A stretch of 64,000 nt of DNA from Psychrosphaera ytuae (GCF_017638545.1 NZ_CP072110.1:3267815-3331814), one strand, 5' to 3'. Positions 9,920-19,402 are shown, counted from the first letter of the stretch. Notes: generated from the sequence alone by a model not told the origin. Made by a program: numbers and translations.

Positions 9920-9962
9920 AAATGGCTCGATATACGTGTAAGTATGTCGAGCCATTTTTGTT
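9920..9962 (+). terminator. tig rho-independent terminator
   Basis: AATGGCTCGA (9921-9930) pairs with TCGAGCCATT (9947-9956), with partial extension into the loop, followed by TTTT. Confidence 0.88.
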
Positions 9963-9974
9963 TAAGGAAGCTAT

Positions 9975-10616
9975 ATGATTAACCACAAAAATAATGTGGC
10001 TGCAGGGTTTGATACAGATCCTAGCAATGCATTAGTCCCAATGGTCGTAGAACAAACGGCAAAAGGGGAACGTTCTTACGATATCTATTCACGCCTTTTA
10101 AAAGAGCGCGTTATTTTCTTAACGGGTCAAGTTGAAGACCAAATGGCCAACTTAATCTGTGCTCAATTATTATTCTTAGAGTCAGAAAACCCAGATAAAG
10201 ATATCTATTTATATATTAACTCACCAGGTGGCTCTGTTACGGCGGGTATGTCAATTTATGACACGATGAACTTTATCAAGCCAGACATCTCTACAGTATG
10301 TATGGGCCAAGCGGCGAGTATGGGTGCATTTTTATTGTCAGGCGGTGCTAAGGGCAAGCGTCATTGCTTACCTAATTCTCGAGTTATGATTCACCAACCA
10401 CTAGGTGGATTCCAAGGTCAGGCTTCTGACATCGAAATTCACGCCAAAGAAATCATCGCAATCAAAGAAAAATTAAATACTTTGATGGCAGAGCACTCTG
10501 GTCAGCCATATGAAAAAGTTGCGAAAGACACAGATCGCGACAATTTCTTAACGCCAGAAGATGCACTTGAGTACGGTTTAATCGATTCGATTTTGGACCG
10601 TCGCGAAATCAAGTAA
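9975..10616 (+). CDS. clpP: ATP-dependent Clp protease, proteolytic subunit
   Basis: Serine protease that forms a two-ring tetradecamer and degrades proteins unfolded by ClpX or ClpA. The catalytic serine is Ser115 in GQAASMGAFLLSGG and the catalytic histidine is His140 in MIHQPLGG. The N-terminal residues before YDIYSRLLKERVIFL include a presumed propeptide. AAGGAAG lies at a good distance before the ATG. It is followed 82 bases later by clpX. Confidence 0.98.
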   Translation: MINHKNNVAAGFDTDPSNALVPMVVEQTAKGERSYDIYSRLLKERVIFLTGQVEDQMANLICAQLLFLESENPDKDIYLYINSPGGSVTAGMSIYDTMNFIKPDISTVCMGQAASMGAFLLSGGAKGKRHCLPNSRVMIHQPLGGFQGQASDIEIHAKEIIAIKEKLNTLMAEHSGQPYEKVAKDTDRDNFLTPEDALEYGLIDSILDRREIK

Positions 10617-10623
10617 TTGAGAA

Positions 10624-10657
10624 ATTAGCCGATTAATAGGCTAATAAGAATTTTTTT
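10624..10657 (+). terminator. Possible attenuator between clpP and clpX
   Basis: ATTAGCC/GGCTAAT can form a 7-bp stem (10624-10630 with 10639-10645), followed after five bases by seven T. A second small dyad ACTAAC/GTTAGT comes next. The stem is weak and AT-rich, so partial termination is the most that can be suggested. Confidence 0.35.
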
Positions 10658-10698
10658 ACTAACATTAGTTAGTAGAGCTAGCAAAGTGAGGTGACTGA

Positions 10699-11970
10699 AT
10701 GTCAGAGCATACAGAAAACGACAGTAAATTACTGTATTGTTCATTTTGCGGCAAGAGTCAACATGAAGTACGTAAACTGATTGCGGGCCCTTCTGTATAT
10801 ATTTGTGATGAGTGTGTTGATTTGTGCAACGACATCATCCGTGAAGAAATCAAAGAGATTTCACCAAAGCGCGACGCAGATTCATTGCCAACGCCAAGAG
10901 ATATTCGCGCGCACCTTGATGACTATGTAATTGGTCAACAACACGCGAAAAAAGTGTTGAGCGTAGCGGTATATAACCACTATAAGCGCTTGAGAAATGG
11001 CGACACTAACGGTGACGTTGAACTAGGTAAAAGTAATATCTTGCTAATTGGTCCGACGGGCAGTGGTAAAACACTACTTGCTGAGACTTTAGCGCGCTTT
11101 TTAGATGTGCCATTTACAATGGCCGATGCGACTACATTAACCGAAGCGGGTTATGTGGGTGAAGACGTCGAAAACATCATTCAAAAACTATTGCAAAAGT
11201 GCGACTACGATGTAGAAAAAGCCCAGCGCGGTATTGTTTACATTGATGAAATCGATAAGATTTCTCGTAAGTCTGACAACCCATCCATTACCCGAGATGT
11301 ATCGGGTGAGGGCGTACAGCAAGCACTTCTTAAACTCATCGAAGGAACGGTTGCATCGATTCCACCACAAGGTGGTCGTAAACATCCTCAACAAGAGTTT
11401 TTGCAAGTAGATACCTCTAAAATCTTATTTATCTGTGGTGGTGCGTTTGCTGGTTTAGACAAAGTCGTAGCAGCACGTTCTGAAAAGGGCACATCAATAG
11501 GCTTTGGTGCGGAAGTTAAGTCCAGTAAAGATGCTGTGACATTGACTGAGCACTTCGCTAATGTTGAGCCTGAAGACTTAGTTAAATACGGTTTGATCCC
11601 TGAGTTTATTGGTCGTCTTCCAGTGGTTGCGACACTTGGAGAGCTGGACTTAGACGCGTTAGTCCAAATCCTAAGTGAACCTAAAAACGCATTAACTAAA
11701 CAGTACGGCGCTTTATTTGATTTAGAAGGCGTTGAGCTAGAGTTTAGAGAAGATGCGTTAAAAGCAATTGGCGCAAAAGCCATGGCTCGTAAAACCGGTG
11801 CTCGTGGTCTTCGTTCAATCATCGAAGCGACTTTACTTGATACTATGTATGAGCTTCCATCTATGGAAGATGTATCAAAAGTAGTTATTGATGAATCAGT
11901 TATCGAAGGTCAATCAGAACCGATTTTGATTTATGACAATCAAAAAAATAAAGCGGTGCCTGAGCAATAA
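10699..11970 (+). CDS. clpX: ATP-dependent Clp protease, ATP-binding subunit ClpX
   Basis: AAA+ unfoldase that selects substrates and feeds them to ClpP. The N-terminal zinc-binding domain uses Cys14, Cys17, Cys36 and Cys39. Walker A is GPTGSGKT (118-125) and Walker B is VYIDEIDK. The ClpP-docking loop IGFGAEVK and the C-terminal sensor region with KTGARGLRSI are present. The 423 residues match family length. A GAGGTG ribosome binding site precedes the ATG. Confidence 0.98.
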   Translation: MSEHTENDSKLLYCSFCGKSQHEVRKLIAGPSVYICDECVDLCNDIIREEIKEISPKRDADSLPTPRDIRAHLDDYVIGQQHAKKVLSVAVYNHYKRLRNGDTNGDVELGKSNILLIGPTGSGKTLLAETLARFLDVPFTMADATTLTEAGYVGEDVENIIQKLLQKCDYDVEKAQRGIVYIDEIDKISRKSDNPSITRDVSGEGVQQALLKLIEGTVASIPPQGGRKHPQQEFLQVDTSKILFICGGAFAGLDKVVAARSEKGTSIGFGAEVKSSKDAVTLTEHFANVEPEDLVKYGLIPEFIGRLPVVATLGELDLDALVQILSEPKNALTKQYGALFDLEGVELEFREDALKAIGAKAMARKTGARGLRSIIEATLLDTMYELPSMEDVSKVVIDESVIEGQSEPILIYDNQKNKAVPEQ

Positions 11971-11984
11971 TTCACCATAAAACG

Positions 11985-12014
11985 AAAAAAAGGAGTCAAT
12001 TGACTCCTTTTTTG
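11985..12014 (+). terminator. Bidirectional terminator after clpX
   Basis: Near-perfect palindrome: a run of A, AGGAGTCA/TGACTCCT, then a run of eight T. It separates clpX from lon. Confidence 0.88.
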
Positions 12015-12023
12015 TTATCAGCA

Positions 12024-12052
12024 ATTGAACTTTTTACGAGTCACCCCATATA
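12024..12052 (+). promoter_or_regulatory. Sigma-32 (RpoH) type promoter of lon
   Basis: ATTGAAC (12024-12030), a 13-bp spacer, then CCCCATATA (12044-12052). This closely fits the heat-shock consensus CTTGAAA-N(11-16)-CCCCATNTA. It lies about 40 bases before the lon start codon. lon is a known RpoH target in enterobacteria, so both motif and position agree. Confidence 0.8.
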
Positions 12053-12091
12053 CTCTTAGACTACTAATTAGAATTCAGAGAACTTTCGAAT

Positions 12092-14443
12092 ATGACGCAT
12101 GACGCAGAATACTCTAACATTCCTATTTTAGCTTTACGGGATGTTGTCGTTTATCCACATATGGTCATTCCCCTTTTTGTCGGTCGGGAAAAGTCTATTG
12201 CGTGTCTAGAACAAGCGATGGAAAAGGATAAAAAGATATTTTTGGTTGCTCAAACCGATCCTGCCAATGATGATCCACAACCAGATGACATGTACTCAGT
12301 CGGTACGGTCGCGACTATTTTGCAATTGTTAAAACTACCAGACGGTACTGTAAAGGTTCTTGTTGAAGGTAATGAGCGCGGTAAGATTGTTCAATTCACT
12401 GAAACAGAAGAGTTTTTTGAAGGTCAAATTGAGCTAATTCAGCCGCCTCAAGCAGACGAGAGGGAAGAAGAAGTATTAATTCGCTCTGCAATTAACCAAT
12501 TTGAAGGTTACATCAAGTTAAACAAAAAAATCCCACCAGAGGTTTTGACTTCCGTAACAGGGATTGACGATGCTGATCGTTTAGCGGATACCATGGCGTC
12601 ACATATGCCATTAAAAGTAGACGAAAAGCAAAAAGCATTAGAAATTGAGGACGTAAGAGAGCGCCTCGAATATTTGATGGCGCTAATGGAAGGCGAAATT
12701 GACCTGCTTCAAGTGGAGAAAAAAATCCGCAGCCGCGTCAAAAAGCAAATGGAAAAGAGTCAGCGTGAATACTATTTGAATGAGCAAATGAAAGCCATTC
12801 AAAAAGAGCTTGGCGAATCTGAAGATGGCGTTGATGAGTTTGAAGCGCTTGAGAAAAAGATCGAAGAAGCCAGCATGCCAGAAGAAGCTGAGCAAAAGAC
12901 GCGTGCTGAACTTAAAAAATTAAAAATGATGTCTGCCATGTCAGCCGAAGCCACTGTCGTTCGTGGTTATATTGATTGGATGACCGGTGTACCTTGGAAA
13001 AAGCGCAGTAAAGTTAAGCGCGACTTAAACAAAGCACAAGAAATACTCGATGCTGATCATTATGGTTTAGACAAGGTTAAAGAGCGCATTATTGAGTACC
13101 TTGCTGTACAACAGCGTATTAGTAAGCTCAAAGGGCCAATTTTATGTTTAGTTGGTCCTCCAGGTGTTGGTAAGACATCACTAGGTCAATCAATTGCTAA
13201 AGCAACAGGTCGTAAATATGTGCGTATGGCATTAGGTGGCGTTCGTGATGAAGCTGAAATTCGTGGTCATCGCCGTACCTATATTGGCTCCATGCCAGGC
13301 AAGATTATTCAAAAAATGAGTAAAGTAGGGGTGAAAAACCCGCTGTTCTTATTGGATGAAATTGACAAAATGAGCTCTGACATGCGCGGTGATCCATCTT
13401 CGGCTCTACTAGAAGTGTTAGACCCAGAGCAAAATGCCGCGTTTAACGACCACTATTTAGAAGTCGACTATGACTTATCTGACATCATGTTTGTTGCGAC
13501 CTCGAATAGCATGGATATTCCTGGTCCTTTATTAGACCGTATGGAAGTCATTCGTTTAGCGGGTTATACCGAAGACGAAAAGCTGAATATTGCTAACCAG
13601 CATTTACTAAGCAAACAGAAAAAGCGCAACGGATTAAAAGACAATGAGCTAACGTTAACCGACGGAGCAATAATTAATATTGTACGTTACTACACGCGTG
13701 AAGCGGGTGTACGTAGCTTAGAACGAGAGATCTCTAAGATTTGTCGTAAAGTTGTTACCCAAATTTTAACCGATAAGAATGTTAAGTCGGTGACAGTTGA
13801 TGAGAATAATCTCGCTGAGTACTTAGGTGTTCAACGCCATGATTACGGTAAAGCCGACGAAGACGACCGAATCGGTCAAGTGACAGGTCTAGCATGGACT
13901 CAAGTTGGTGGTGATTTGCTAACGATTGAATGTGCGACGGTTCCGGGTAAAGGTAAGCTTGTTTATACGGGTTCACTCGGTGATGTAATGAAAGAGTCGA
14001 TTCAAGCGGCGATGACAGTAGTCAAAAGCCGAGCTGAGGTTCTTCGTATTAATGAAGACTTTTCTGAAAAACGCGACATTCATATTCACGTACCAGAGGG
14101 GGCTACTCCAAAAGACGGCCCAAGTGCGGGTATCGCAATGGTAACGTCTTTAGTTTCAAGCTTGACCGGTAACCCTGTTAAAGCTGATGTAGCAATGACA
14201 GGTGAAATTACGTTACGTGGTGAAGTCTTGGCGATTGGTGGCTTAAAAGAGAAGTTACTTGCAGCTCACCGAGGTGGCATTAAGACGGTACTTATTCCTC
14301 ATGAGAATGAGCGTGACTTGGAAGAAATTCCAGATAATGTCAAAAAGGACATAACGATCAAGCCTGTGAAGTGGATTGACGAAGTGCTAGAAGTCGCATT
14401 AAGTCAGCCAATTGAGCGAATTTCGACGGAAAATTGTGCATAA
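12092..14443 (+). CDS. lon: ATP-dependent protease Lon
   Basis: Homo-oligomeric AAA+ serine protease that removes misfolded and regulatory proteins. The order is: N-terminal substrate domain (1-200), coiled-coil region (about 200-300), AAA+ module with Walker A GPPGVGKT (355-362) and Walker B PLFLLDEIDKM, then the C-terminal protease domain with catalytic Ser678 in KDGPSAGIAM and a downstream lysine. The 783 residues match E. coli Lon. It is transcribed alone, between the clpX terminator and hupB, with a heat-shock-like promoter. Confidence 0.98.
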   Translation: MTHDAEYSNIPILALRDVVVYPHMVIPLFVGREKSIACLEQAMEKDKKIFLVAQTDPANDDPQPDDMYSVGTVATILQLLKLPDGTVKVLVEGNERGKIVQFTETEEFFEGQIELIQPPQADEREEEVLIRSAINQFEGYIKLNKKIPPEVLTSVTGIDDADRLADTMASHMPLKVDEKQKALEIEDVRERLEYLMALMEGEIDLLQVEKKIRSRVKKQMEKSQREYYLNEQMKAIQKELGESEDGVDEFEALEKKIEEASMPEEAEQKTRAELKKLKMMSAMSAEATVVRGYIDWMTGVPWKKRSKVKRDLNKAQEILDADHYGLDKVKERIIEYLAVQQRISKLKGPILCLVGPPGVGKTSLGQSIAKATGRKYVRMALGGVRDEAEIRGHRRTYIGSMPGKIIQKMSKVGVKNPLFLLDEIDKMSSDMRGDPSSALLEVLDPEQNAAFNDHYLEVDYDLSDIMFVATSNSMDIPGPLLDRMEVIRLAGYTEDEKLNIANQHLLSKQKKRNGLKDNELTLTDGAIINIVRYYTREAGVRSLEREISKICRKVVTQILTDKNVKSVTVDENNLAEYLGVQRHDYGKADEDDRIGQVTGLAWTQVGGDLLTIECATVPGKGKLVYTGSLGDVMKESIQAAMTVVKSRAEVLRINEDFSEKRDIHIHVPEGATPKDGPSAGIAMVTSLVSSLTGNPVKADVAMTGEITLRGEVLAIGGLKEKLLAAHRGGIKTVLIPHENERDLEEIPDNVKKDITIKPVKWIDEVLEVALSQPIERISTENCA

Positions 14444-14646
14444 ATGCATATTTTTTTCGAAAATTTGTAAAAAAGGCTTTTCAAAACCGCCGACTGTGCT
14501 AGTTTATTGGGGCTAGGAGGGTTGGCGAGCCTACCTTCACTAATAAAATTAACGTCTAGCGTTCAATAGGGACGCAAAGATAATGAGTCAAAAAAAAATA
14601 AAGAACGACTCTAAAAAAATAAAAAAACAATATAGGGGATGAAATT

Positions 14647-14919
14647 GTGAACAAGTCTCAATTAATCGAAAAAATCGCTGAAGGCGCTGACATTTCTAAA
14701 GCTTCTGCGGGCCGTGCACTAGACTCTTTCATTGAGTCAGTAACAGGTGCTCTTAAGGAAGGTGATTCTGTTGCTCTAGTAGGTTTCGGTACATTTACTG
14801 TTCGTGAGCGTGCAGCTCGCACAGGTCGTAACCCACAAACTGGTGCGACTATCGAAATCGCTGCAGCTAAAGTTCCAGCATTCAAAGCGGGTAAAGCGCT
14901 TAAAGACGCTTGTAACTAA
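14647..14919 (+). CDS. hupB: DNA-binding protein HU-beta
   Basis: 90-residue histone-like nucleoid protein that bends DNA without strong sequence preference. Conserved features are MNKSQLIEKIA, GFGTFTVRERAARTGRNPQTG (the flexible DNA-clasping arm with its proline) and the C-terminal KVPAFKAGKALKDA. Its position after lon and before ppiD is the conserved gammaproteobacterial order. AGGGGATG precedes the start codon. Nothing unusual was seen. Confidence 0.98.
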   Translation: MNKSQLIEKIAEGADISKASAGRALDSFIESVTGALKEGDSVALVGFGTFTVRERAARTGRNPQTGATIEIAAAKVPAFKAGKALKDACN

Positions 14920-14935
14920 TTAATCAATTTTATGG

Positions 14936-15012
14936 GGAGCGGTAGTTCAGTTGGTTAGAATACCGGCCTGTCACGCCGGGGGTCGCGAGTTCGAGTCTCG
15001 TCCGTTCCGCCA
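14936..15012 (+). tRNA. tRNA-Asp(GTC)
   Basis: 77-nt cloverleaf with acceptor GGAGCGG/CCGTTCC, anticodon loop CTGTCAC, T-arm GAGTTCGAGTCTC and encoded CCA. It lies 16 bases after hupB and is probably co-transcribed with it; a terminator follows. Confidence 0.96.
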
Positions 15013-15034
15013 ATAAAAGAGTTCAAGCATTAAA

Positions 15035-15063
15035 GCGCATCTGATAAGATGCGTTTTTTTTTA
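15035..15063 (+). terminator. Terminator after hupB-tRNA-Asp
   Basis: CGCATCT/AGATGCG stem (15036-15042 with 15047-15053), GATA loop, then nine T. Confidence 0.88.
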
Positions 15064-15097
15064 CAAGAAACATTCAACTCAGCAAAGAGAAGTAACA

Positions 15098-16963
15098 ATG
15101 CTAGAAAGAATTAGAGAAGGTTCTCAAGGAATCGCAGCCAAAATTATTCTTGGCTTGGTGATACTCACCTTTGCCATTAGTGGTATTGGTAGTTACATCA
15201 ACAGCAAAGCTGACACAGCATTAGCAACGGTTAACGGTGTAGAAATCACACAATCTGCAGTCGAAGAAGCATACCAAAACGAGACAAATCGTATGAAGTC
15301 TCAGTTTGGTGAAGTAATTGACCAACTATTGGCTGACGAAAACTACGTTGCAAACTTGCGCCAGGGTGTTTTGGACCGCTTGATTGTTCAAGAGCTTCAA
15401 CGCCAACAAGCCAAGGACCTAGGTATTCGCGTAAGTGACGAGCAAATCAAAAAAGCCATCGTCGCAATGCCAAACTTCCAACGCGCGGGTCAATTTGACA
15501 ACGATATTTATTTAGCGGTTTTACGTCAGGCAGGTTTCCAACCTAGTCAGTTCCGTGATTATCTTCGCGAAGAAATGGTTCGCTCACAATACAACAGCGC
15601 AATCATGGGTTCAGAGTTTGTATTGAACCACGAAAAGAATTACTACTCAGAGCTAGCGAATCAAGTACGCACATTCAAGCAACTGACTGTATCAGCGTCA
15701 GAGTTGGTAAGCCAAGTAAACGTAGAACAAGCTGACCTAGAAGCGTACTTTGAGGCAAACAAAGACAACTTCAAAACTCAAGAAAAAATCGCTCTTGAGT
15801 ACATCATGATTGATGCTGATTTATTAGCTGACAAAGTTGCTGTTACTGAGTCGGACTTAAATGATTACTACGAATTAAATATCAATGAGTACACGACTCC
15901 AGAGCGTCGTCGTATTTCACATATCTTAGTTGAAGCGGCAGATGATGCCGAGCAACGTATCAAAGAAATCAAAGCTAAGCTAGACAATGGGTCAAGCTTT
16001 GAAGAGCTTGCAAAAGAGTACTCAGAGGATAGCTTTAGTGCCGAAAACGGCGGTGACCTTGAATGGTTTGAAGCAGGCTTATTTGGCGAAGCATTTGACA
16101 ATGCTGTTGCCGGTTTAGAAAACGTAGGTGATGTCTCAAATGCATTTGAATCTGAATCAGGCTTCCACATTGTTAAGCTTACAGAATTCCAAGAATCTGT
16201 TGTTCAGAACTTCGCAGACGTAAAGGATTCTATTGAAGAGCAATTTAAGCAGTCTAAAATTGACGAGCTTTATATTGAAGCGCAAACCAAAGTTAGCCAG
16301 TTAGCTTTCGAAATGCCTGATACTCTTGTTGAAGCTGCAGAAGAAGCTGGCTTAGAGCTTAAAACAACTGCAAAGATCACTTATAACGAAATTCAATCGT
16401 TGTTGTCTAACCCTGTTGCTGTAAACAAAGCGTTTGACGAAGAGTTTATCGGTGAAGGTCTAAATAGTGATCTGATTGAAATTGATGACACGCGCTCAGT
16501 TGTGTTCCGTGTAACAGAGCACGAACCAGCCCGCTCACAATCTTTAGATGAAGTTAAAGAAATGGTAACTGCAGCGGTAACTCGTGAAAAAGCGGCTGAA
16601 TTAGCAGTAGCAAAAGCGAACGAACTAGCTGAGTCGATCAAAGCGGGTACAGCAGTAGATTCACTTGCAAGTGACAACGTGGTAACAGTAGCGTCATTTG
16701 ATGAAGTAGGTCGTTTTGATAGCCAAGTTAACGCGCAAGTTCGCGATGCTGTTTTTGACCTTCATAAGCCAGTAGATGGTGTAGTAGTTGATACTGTAGA
16801 ACTTAGCACAGGTGATGCAGTAGTGATTGCACTATCAAGTGTTGCGACTAAGGACGCTGCGGTTGAAGAGCCTATGGCCAACCAACTATTGTCAGTTGTT
16901 TCCCGTCAAGCTACAGCAGCACTGATCGAAGCGAGCAAAGCAAACGCTGACATCACTAAATAA
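15098..16963 (+). CDS. ppiD: Peptidyl-prolyl isomerase D (periplasmic folding factor)
   Basis: Inner-membrane-anchored periplasmic chaperone near the Sec translocon. A short cytoplasmic tail (MLERIREGSQG) precedes one membrane segment (about residues 12-33). A SurA-like N-terminal chaperone region follows, then a parvulin domain (about 268-362, with RRISHILVEA, SFEELAKEYSED and GFHIVKLTEF) and a C-terminal helical region. The 621 residues fit the family. It is the last gene of the conserved tig-to-ppiD block, with its own terminator. Confidence 0.96.
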   Translation: MLERIREGSQGIAAKIILGLVILTFAISGIGSYINSKADTALATVNGVEITQSAVEEAYQNETNRMKSQFGEVIDQLLADENYVANLRQGVLDRLIVQELQRQQAKDLGIRVSDEQIKKAIVAMPNFQRAGQFDNDIYLAVLRQAGFQPSQFRDYLREEMVRSQYNSAIMGSEFVLNHEKNYYSELANQVRTFKQLTVSASELVSQVNVEQADLEAYFEANKDNFKTQEKIALEYIMIDADLLADKVAVTESDLNDYYELNINEYTTPERRRISHILVEAADDAEQRIKEIKAKLDNGSSFEELAKEYSEDSFSAENGGDLEWFEAGLFGEAFDNAVAGLENVGDVSNAFESESGFHIVKLTEFQESVVQNFADVKDSIEEQFKQSKIDELYIEAQTKVSQLAFEMPDTLVEAAEEAGLELKTTAKITYNEIQSLLSNPVAVNKAFDEEFIGEGLNSDLIEIDDTRSVVFRVTEHEPARSQSLDEVKEMVTAAVTREKAAELAVAKANELAESIKAGTAVDSLASDNVVTVASFDEVGRFDSQVNAQVRDAVFDLHKPVDGVVVDTVELSTGDAVVIALSSVATKDAAVEEPMANQLLSVVSRQATAALIEASKANADITK

Positions 16964-16983
16964 TCATTTTTGATTATGATAGA

Positions 16984-17013
16984 GAAAAGCGCCTTTTGGG
17001 CGCTTTTTTTGTT
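16984..17013 (+). terminator. ppiD rho-independent terminator
   Basis: AAAAGCGCC/GGCGCTTTT stem (16985-16993 with 16999-17007) and T-run. It also lies past the end of the minus-strand gene at 17032, so it may act on both strands. Confidence 0.88.
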
Positions 17014-17031
17014 TTCCTAGCCCTGTTGTGG

Positions 17032-17490
17032 CTAATGGCCGTAGCTCACTACGCGGTAAAGGCGCCAGCCATCCTCTGTCTGCTTCCAGATATGAGTAAA
17101 ATCAAATGTCCCGCAGTCGTTTACCCCGTTCACTTCGTGACAGAATGTGTGCTCTCCAACTTGAATGGCACCAAAATTTTTGACGGGAAATACACGATGG
17201 CTGTCTTCATTTAATGTTCGGGTAAGTCCTAAATTACGAGCGCATAACTCTTTTGTTGCTATTATGTTTTCTTCATAACCTTTAAGTCCTGATATATCGT
17301 GATAAAACTCCAGATCTTTTGAGAAAAGGTTGGCAATTTTCTCGATATCACACGAATTAAAAGCACTAAAAAAGGCATTGTCTGCGGCCTTAATTTCTTC
17401 GTTTAGTTTTGGTGTGGACGCCGTTGATGATCCACTAAACAGTATTGCTGCTGTCGTAGAAAGTGATAAAAATGTAGAACGTAACCTCAT
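17032..17490 (-). CDS. Exported SnoaL/DUF4440-like protein
   Basis: 152 residues from the ATG at 17490, chosen because AGAAGG sits just upstream and a signal peptide follows directly (MRLRSTFLSLSTTAAILFSGSSTAS). An upstream in-frame extension lacks both. The mature part has the NTF2-like cone-fold pattern: a helix with ADNAFFSAFNSCD, then LFSKDLEFYHDISG, and C-terminal strands ending DFTHIWKQTEDGWRLYRVVSYGH. Such domains bind small molecules or act as enzymes of varied function; the ligand is unknown. It is monocistronic, 139 bases beyond sapF. Confidence 0.75.
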   Translation of the reverse strand: MRLRSTFLSLSTTAAILFSGSSTASTPKLNEEIKAADNAFFSAFNSCDIEKIANLFSKDLEFYHDISGLKGYEENIIATKELCARNLGLTRTLNEDSHRVFPVKNFGAIQVGEHTFCHEVNGVNDCGTFDFTHIWKQTEDGWRLYRVVSYGH

Positions 17491-17629
17491 GGTTTGACCT
17501 TCTTTTGGTTTATTTTGTAATAAGTTAGGAATGCAGACCAAATAAAGTGGCTGCAACCACTTTGAAGTAGGAAAATTGCAAAGTGAGTGCCACGTTCAAA
17601 GATAGAAAGAGGTTTCACGCCATACAAAG

Positions 17630-18403
17630 TTACATGTCGAGGGACTTGAGTAATTTTTGTGTTTTTGCGTGTTGAGGGTTTTCAAATACGTCTTCGACCT
17701 TGCCGTGTTCTACGATTTGGCCTTGGTCCATAATAAAGATTCGGTCACTTAAATGACGAACCAATGATATTTGATGGGAAATAAGGATATATGTGAGCTG
17801 TAACGTCTCTTGCAGGTCCAAAAGAAGATTAATGACCTGTGCCCTCAAAGATGGGTCCAAAGGCGCCAGGGCTTCATCTATGATAACGATTTGGGGATCT
17901 AATATAAGTGCTCGGGCTATTCCGATCCGCTGTGCTTGACCACCAGAAAACATATGAGGGTAATAGCTCGCGTGCTCGGGTAACAAGCCAACTTTGCGCA
18001 AGGCGTCATAAATTCGCTCTAAGCGCTGATGTTTATCAAGTCTGGTATTAAATAACAGAGGTTGCTCAAGCTGATCGCCAATACGAACCGTTGGGTTGAG
18101 AGACTTTTGCGCGTCTTGAAATATCATTCGAATATTTTGACAAAAGAATTTGGAGTCATGCCAATTTACTTCATCGTCACCGATAAATAGTTTTCCAGTG
18201 TCTGGTAATTCTGCACCGGCCAATAATCGAGCTATAGTACTTTTACCTGAACCCGCGTCTCCAACTATGGCGATAGTCTCACCACGGTGCATATCAAAGC
18301 TGACAGGGCCAATGGTGACGTCACGACCTTTTTTAAACCAATTAGATTTGTCAGTGTAGGTTTTAGACAGCTCTTTAACTGAGAATAGGGCGATGGATTC
18401 CAT
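17630..18403 (-). CDS. sapF: Peptide ABC transporter ATP-binding protein SapF
   Basis: Second ATPase of the Sap (sensitivity to antimicrobial peptides) importer; in E. coli the membrane part has also been linked to putrescine export. Walker A is GDAGSGKST, the signature is FSGGQAQRIGIARAL, and Walker B is PQIVIIDEALAPLD. The 257 residues are close to the E. coli length. Its start codon overlaps the sapD stop codon by one base, giving translational coupling. It is the last gene of the operon; no clear terminator was seen after it. Confidence 0.93.
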   Translation of the reverse strand: MESIALFSVKELSKTYTDKSNWFKKGRDVTIGPVSFDMHRGETIAIVGDAGSGKSTIARLLAGAELPDTGKLFIGDDEVNWHDSKFFCQNIRMIFQDAQKSLNPTVRIGDQLEQPLLFNTRLDKHQRLERIYDALRKVGLLPEHASYYPHMFSGGQAQRIGIARALILDPQIVIIDEALAPLDPSLRAQVINLLLDLQETLQLTYILISHQISLVRHLSDRIFIMDQGQIVEHGKVEDVFENPQHAKTQKLLKSLDM

Positions 18404-19398
18404 TACTTAGTTAACTCCTGTAATGGGTAGTGACATCTAAATTGTTGGCCTCTCACTTTGCGTTGTTCAGGCATTTTTACACAGGCTTTTTGGGCATTAG
18501 GACATCTCGGTCCGAGTCGACACCCTGCAGGGAGGTGCTGTAAGGTCGGAATTGTCCCTTTTAAGGTATAGAGCCGTTCTTTTTTATCGATGTCGCCACT
18601 TTTGAAGTCAGGTTCACTATCAAACAGGGCTTTTGTGTAAGGGTGCATTGGAGCACTCAATATTTTTTGTGTCTTACCGCTCTCAATAAGCTGACCGCAA
18701 TACATTACGTTAATAGTGTCAGCCCAGCTTGTTATAGTATTTAAGTTGTGAGTGATAAATATAACCGCCATATCCTTAAGTTGATTTAGGCTTTTTAACA
18801 ACTTAATGACCTGCAAGGATGTTGTACTCTCCAGCGCCGTTGTTGGCTCGTCAGCAATCAAAAGCTTAGGCTCTTTCGCAATTGCCATGGCAATCATGAT
18901 CTTTTGACACACACCTTCCGACAACATATGCGGGTAGGATTCAAATATCGCTCGGTGGTCTTTGACGCCGACTTTGTGTAAAAGGTTAGAACATAGTTTT
19001 ACGCGTTGCGATTTACGGCTGCCAAACCAACCTGAAAACTCGCGGTCAGGAAGAGATTCTTCAAGTTGTGAGAATATATTTGCGGTCGGATCCAAACAGC
19101 GACGCGGCTCTTGATAAATCATAGAAACGTCACGACTAATTATTTTTCGGCGCTCTTTGTCACTCTTGCGATTAAGGTCTTCACCCATGAAATGAAGTCG
19201 ATCCGCGGTCACTTCCCAGCGATTATTTAATACACCTACAAGTGCTTTGGCTATTAGACTTTTACCTGAACCCGATTCGCCAATGAGGGCACTGACTTCA
19301 CCTTCTTTCATCGAAAAGTTGGCCGATTCAACGGCGCGGATTCGATCGTCGTTGGTCAATAACTCAATGTTTAAGTTTCTGATATCTAATAATTTCAT
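18403..19398 (-). CDS. sapD: Peptide ABC transporter ATP-binding protein SapD
   Basis: First ATPase of the Sap complex; in enterobacteria it also supports Trk potassium uptake. Walker A is GESGSGKS. The ABC signature is the altered LSEGVCQKIMIA, which is a SapD trait rather than a defect, and Walker B is PKLLIADEPTTALE. The C-terminal oligopeptide-transporter cysteine motif (CRLGPRCPNAQKAC) is present and in related ATPases binds an iron-sulfur cluster. The 331 residues match family length. Only four bases separate it from sapC. Confidence 0.94.
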   Translation of the reverse strand: MKLLDIRNLNIELLTNDDRIRAVESANFSMKEGEVSALIGESGSGKSLIAKALVGVLNNRWEVTADRLHFMGEDLNRKSDKERRKIISRDVSMIYQEPRRCLDPTANIFSQLEESLPDREFSGWFGSRKSQRVKLCSNLLHKVGVKDHRAIFESYPHMLSEGVCQKIMIAMAIAKEPKLLIADEPTTALESTTSLQVIKLLKSLNQLKDMAVIFITHNLNTITSWADTINVMYCGQLIESGKTQKILSAPMHPYTKALFDSEPDFKSGDIDKKERLYTLKGTIPTLQHLPAGCRLGPRCPNAQKACVKMPEQRKVRGQQFRCHYPLQELTK

Positions 19399-19402
19399 CG
19401 AG

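Noticed and set aside
18403..19398. SapD altered ABC signature as an inactivating mutation
   Set aside because: LSEGVCQK is close to the LTEG-CQK form I recall from E. coli SapD, so it is a family feature.
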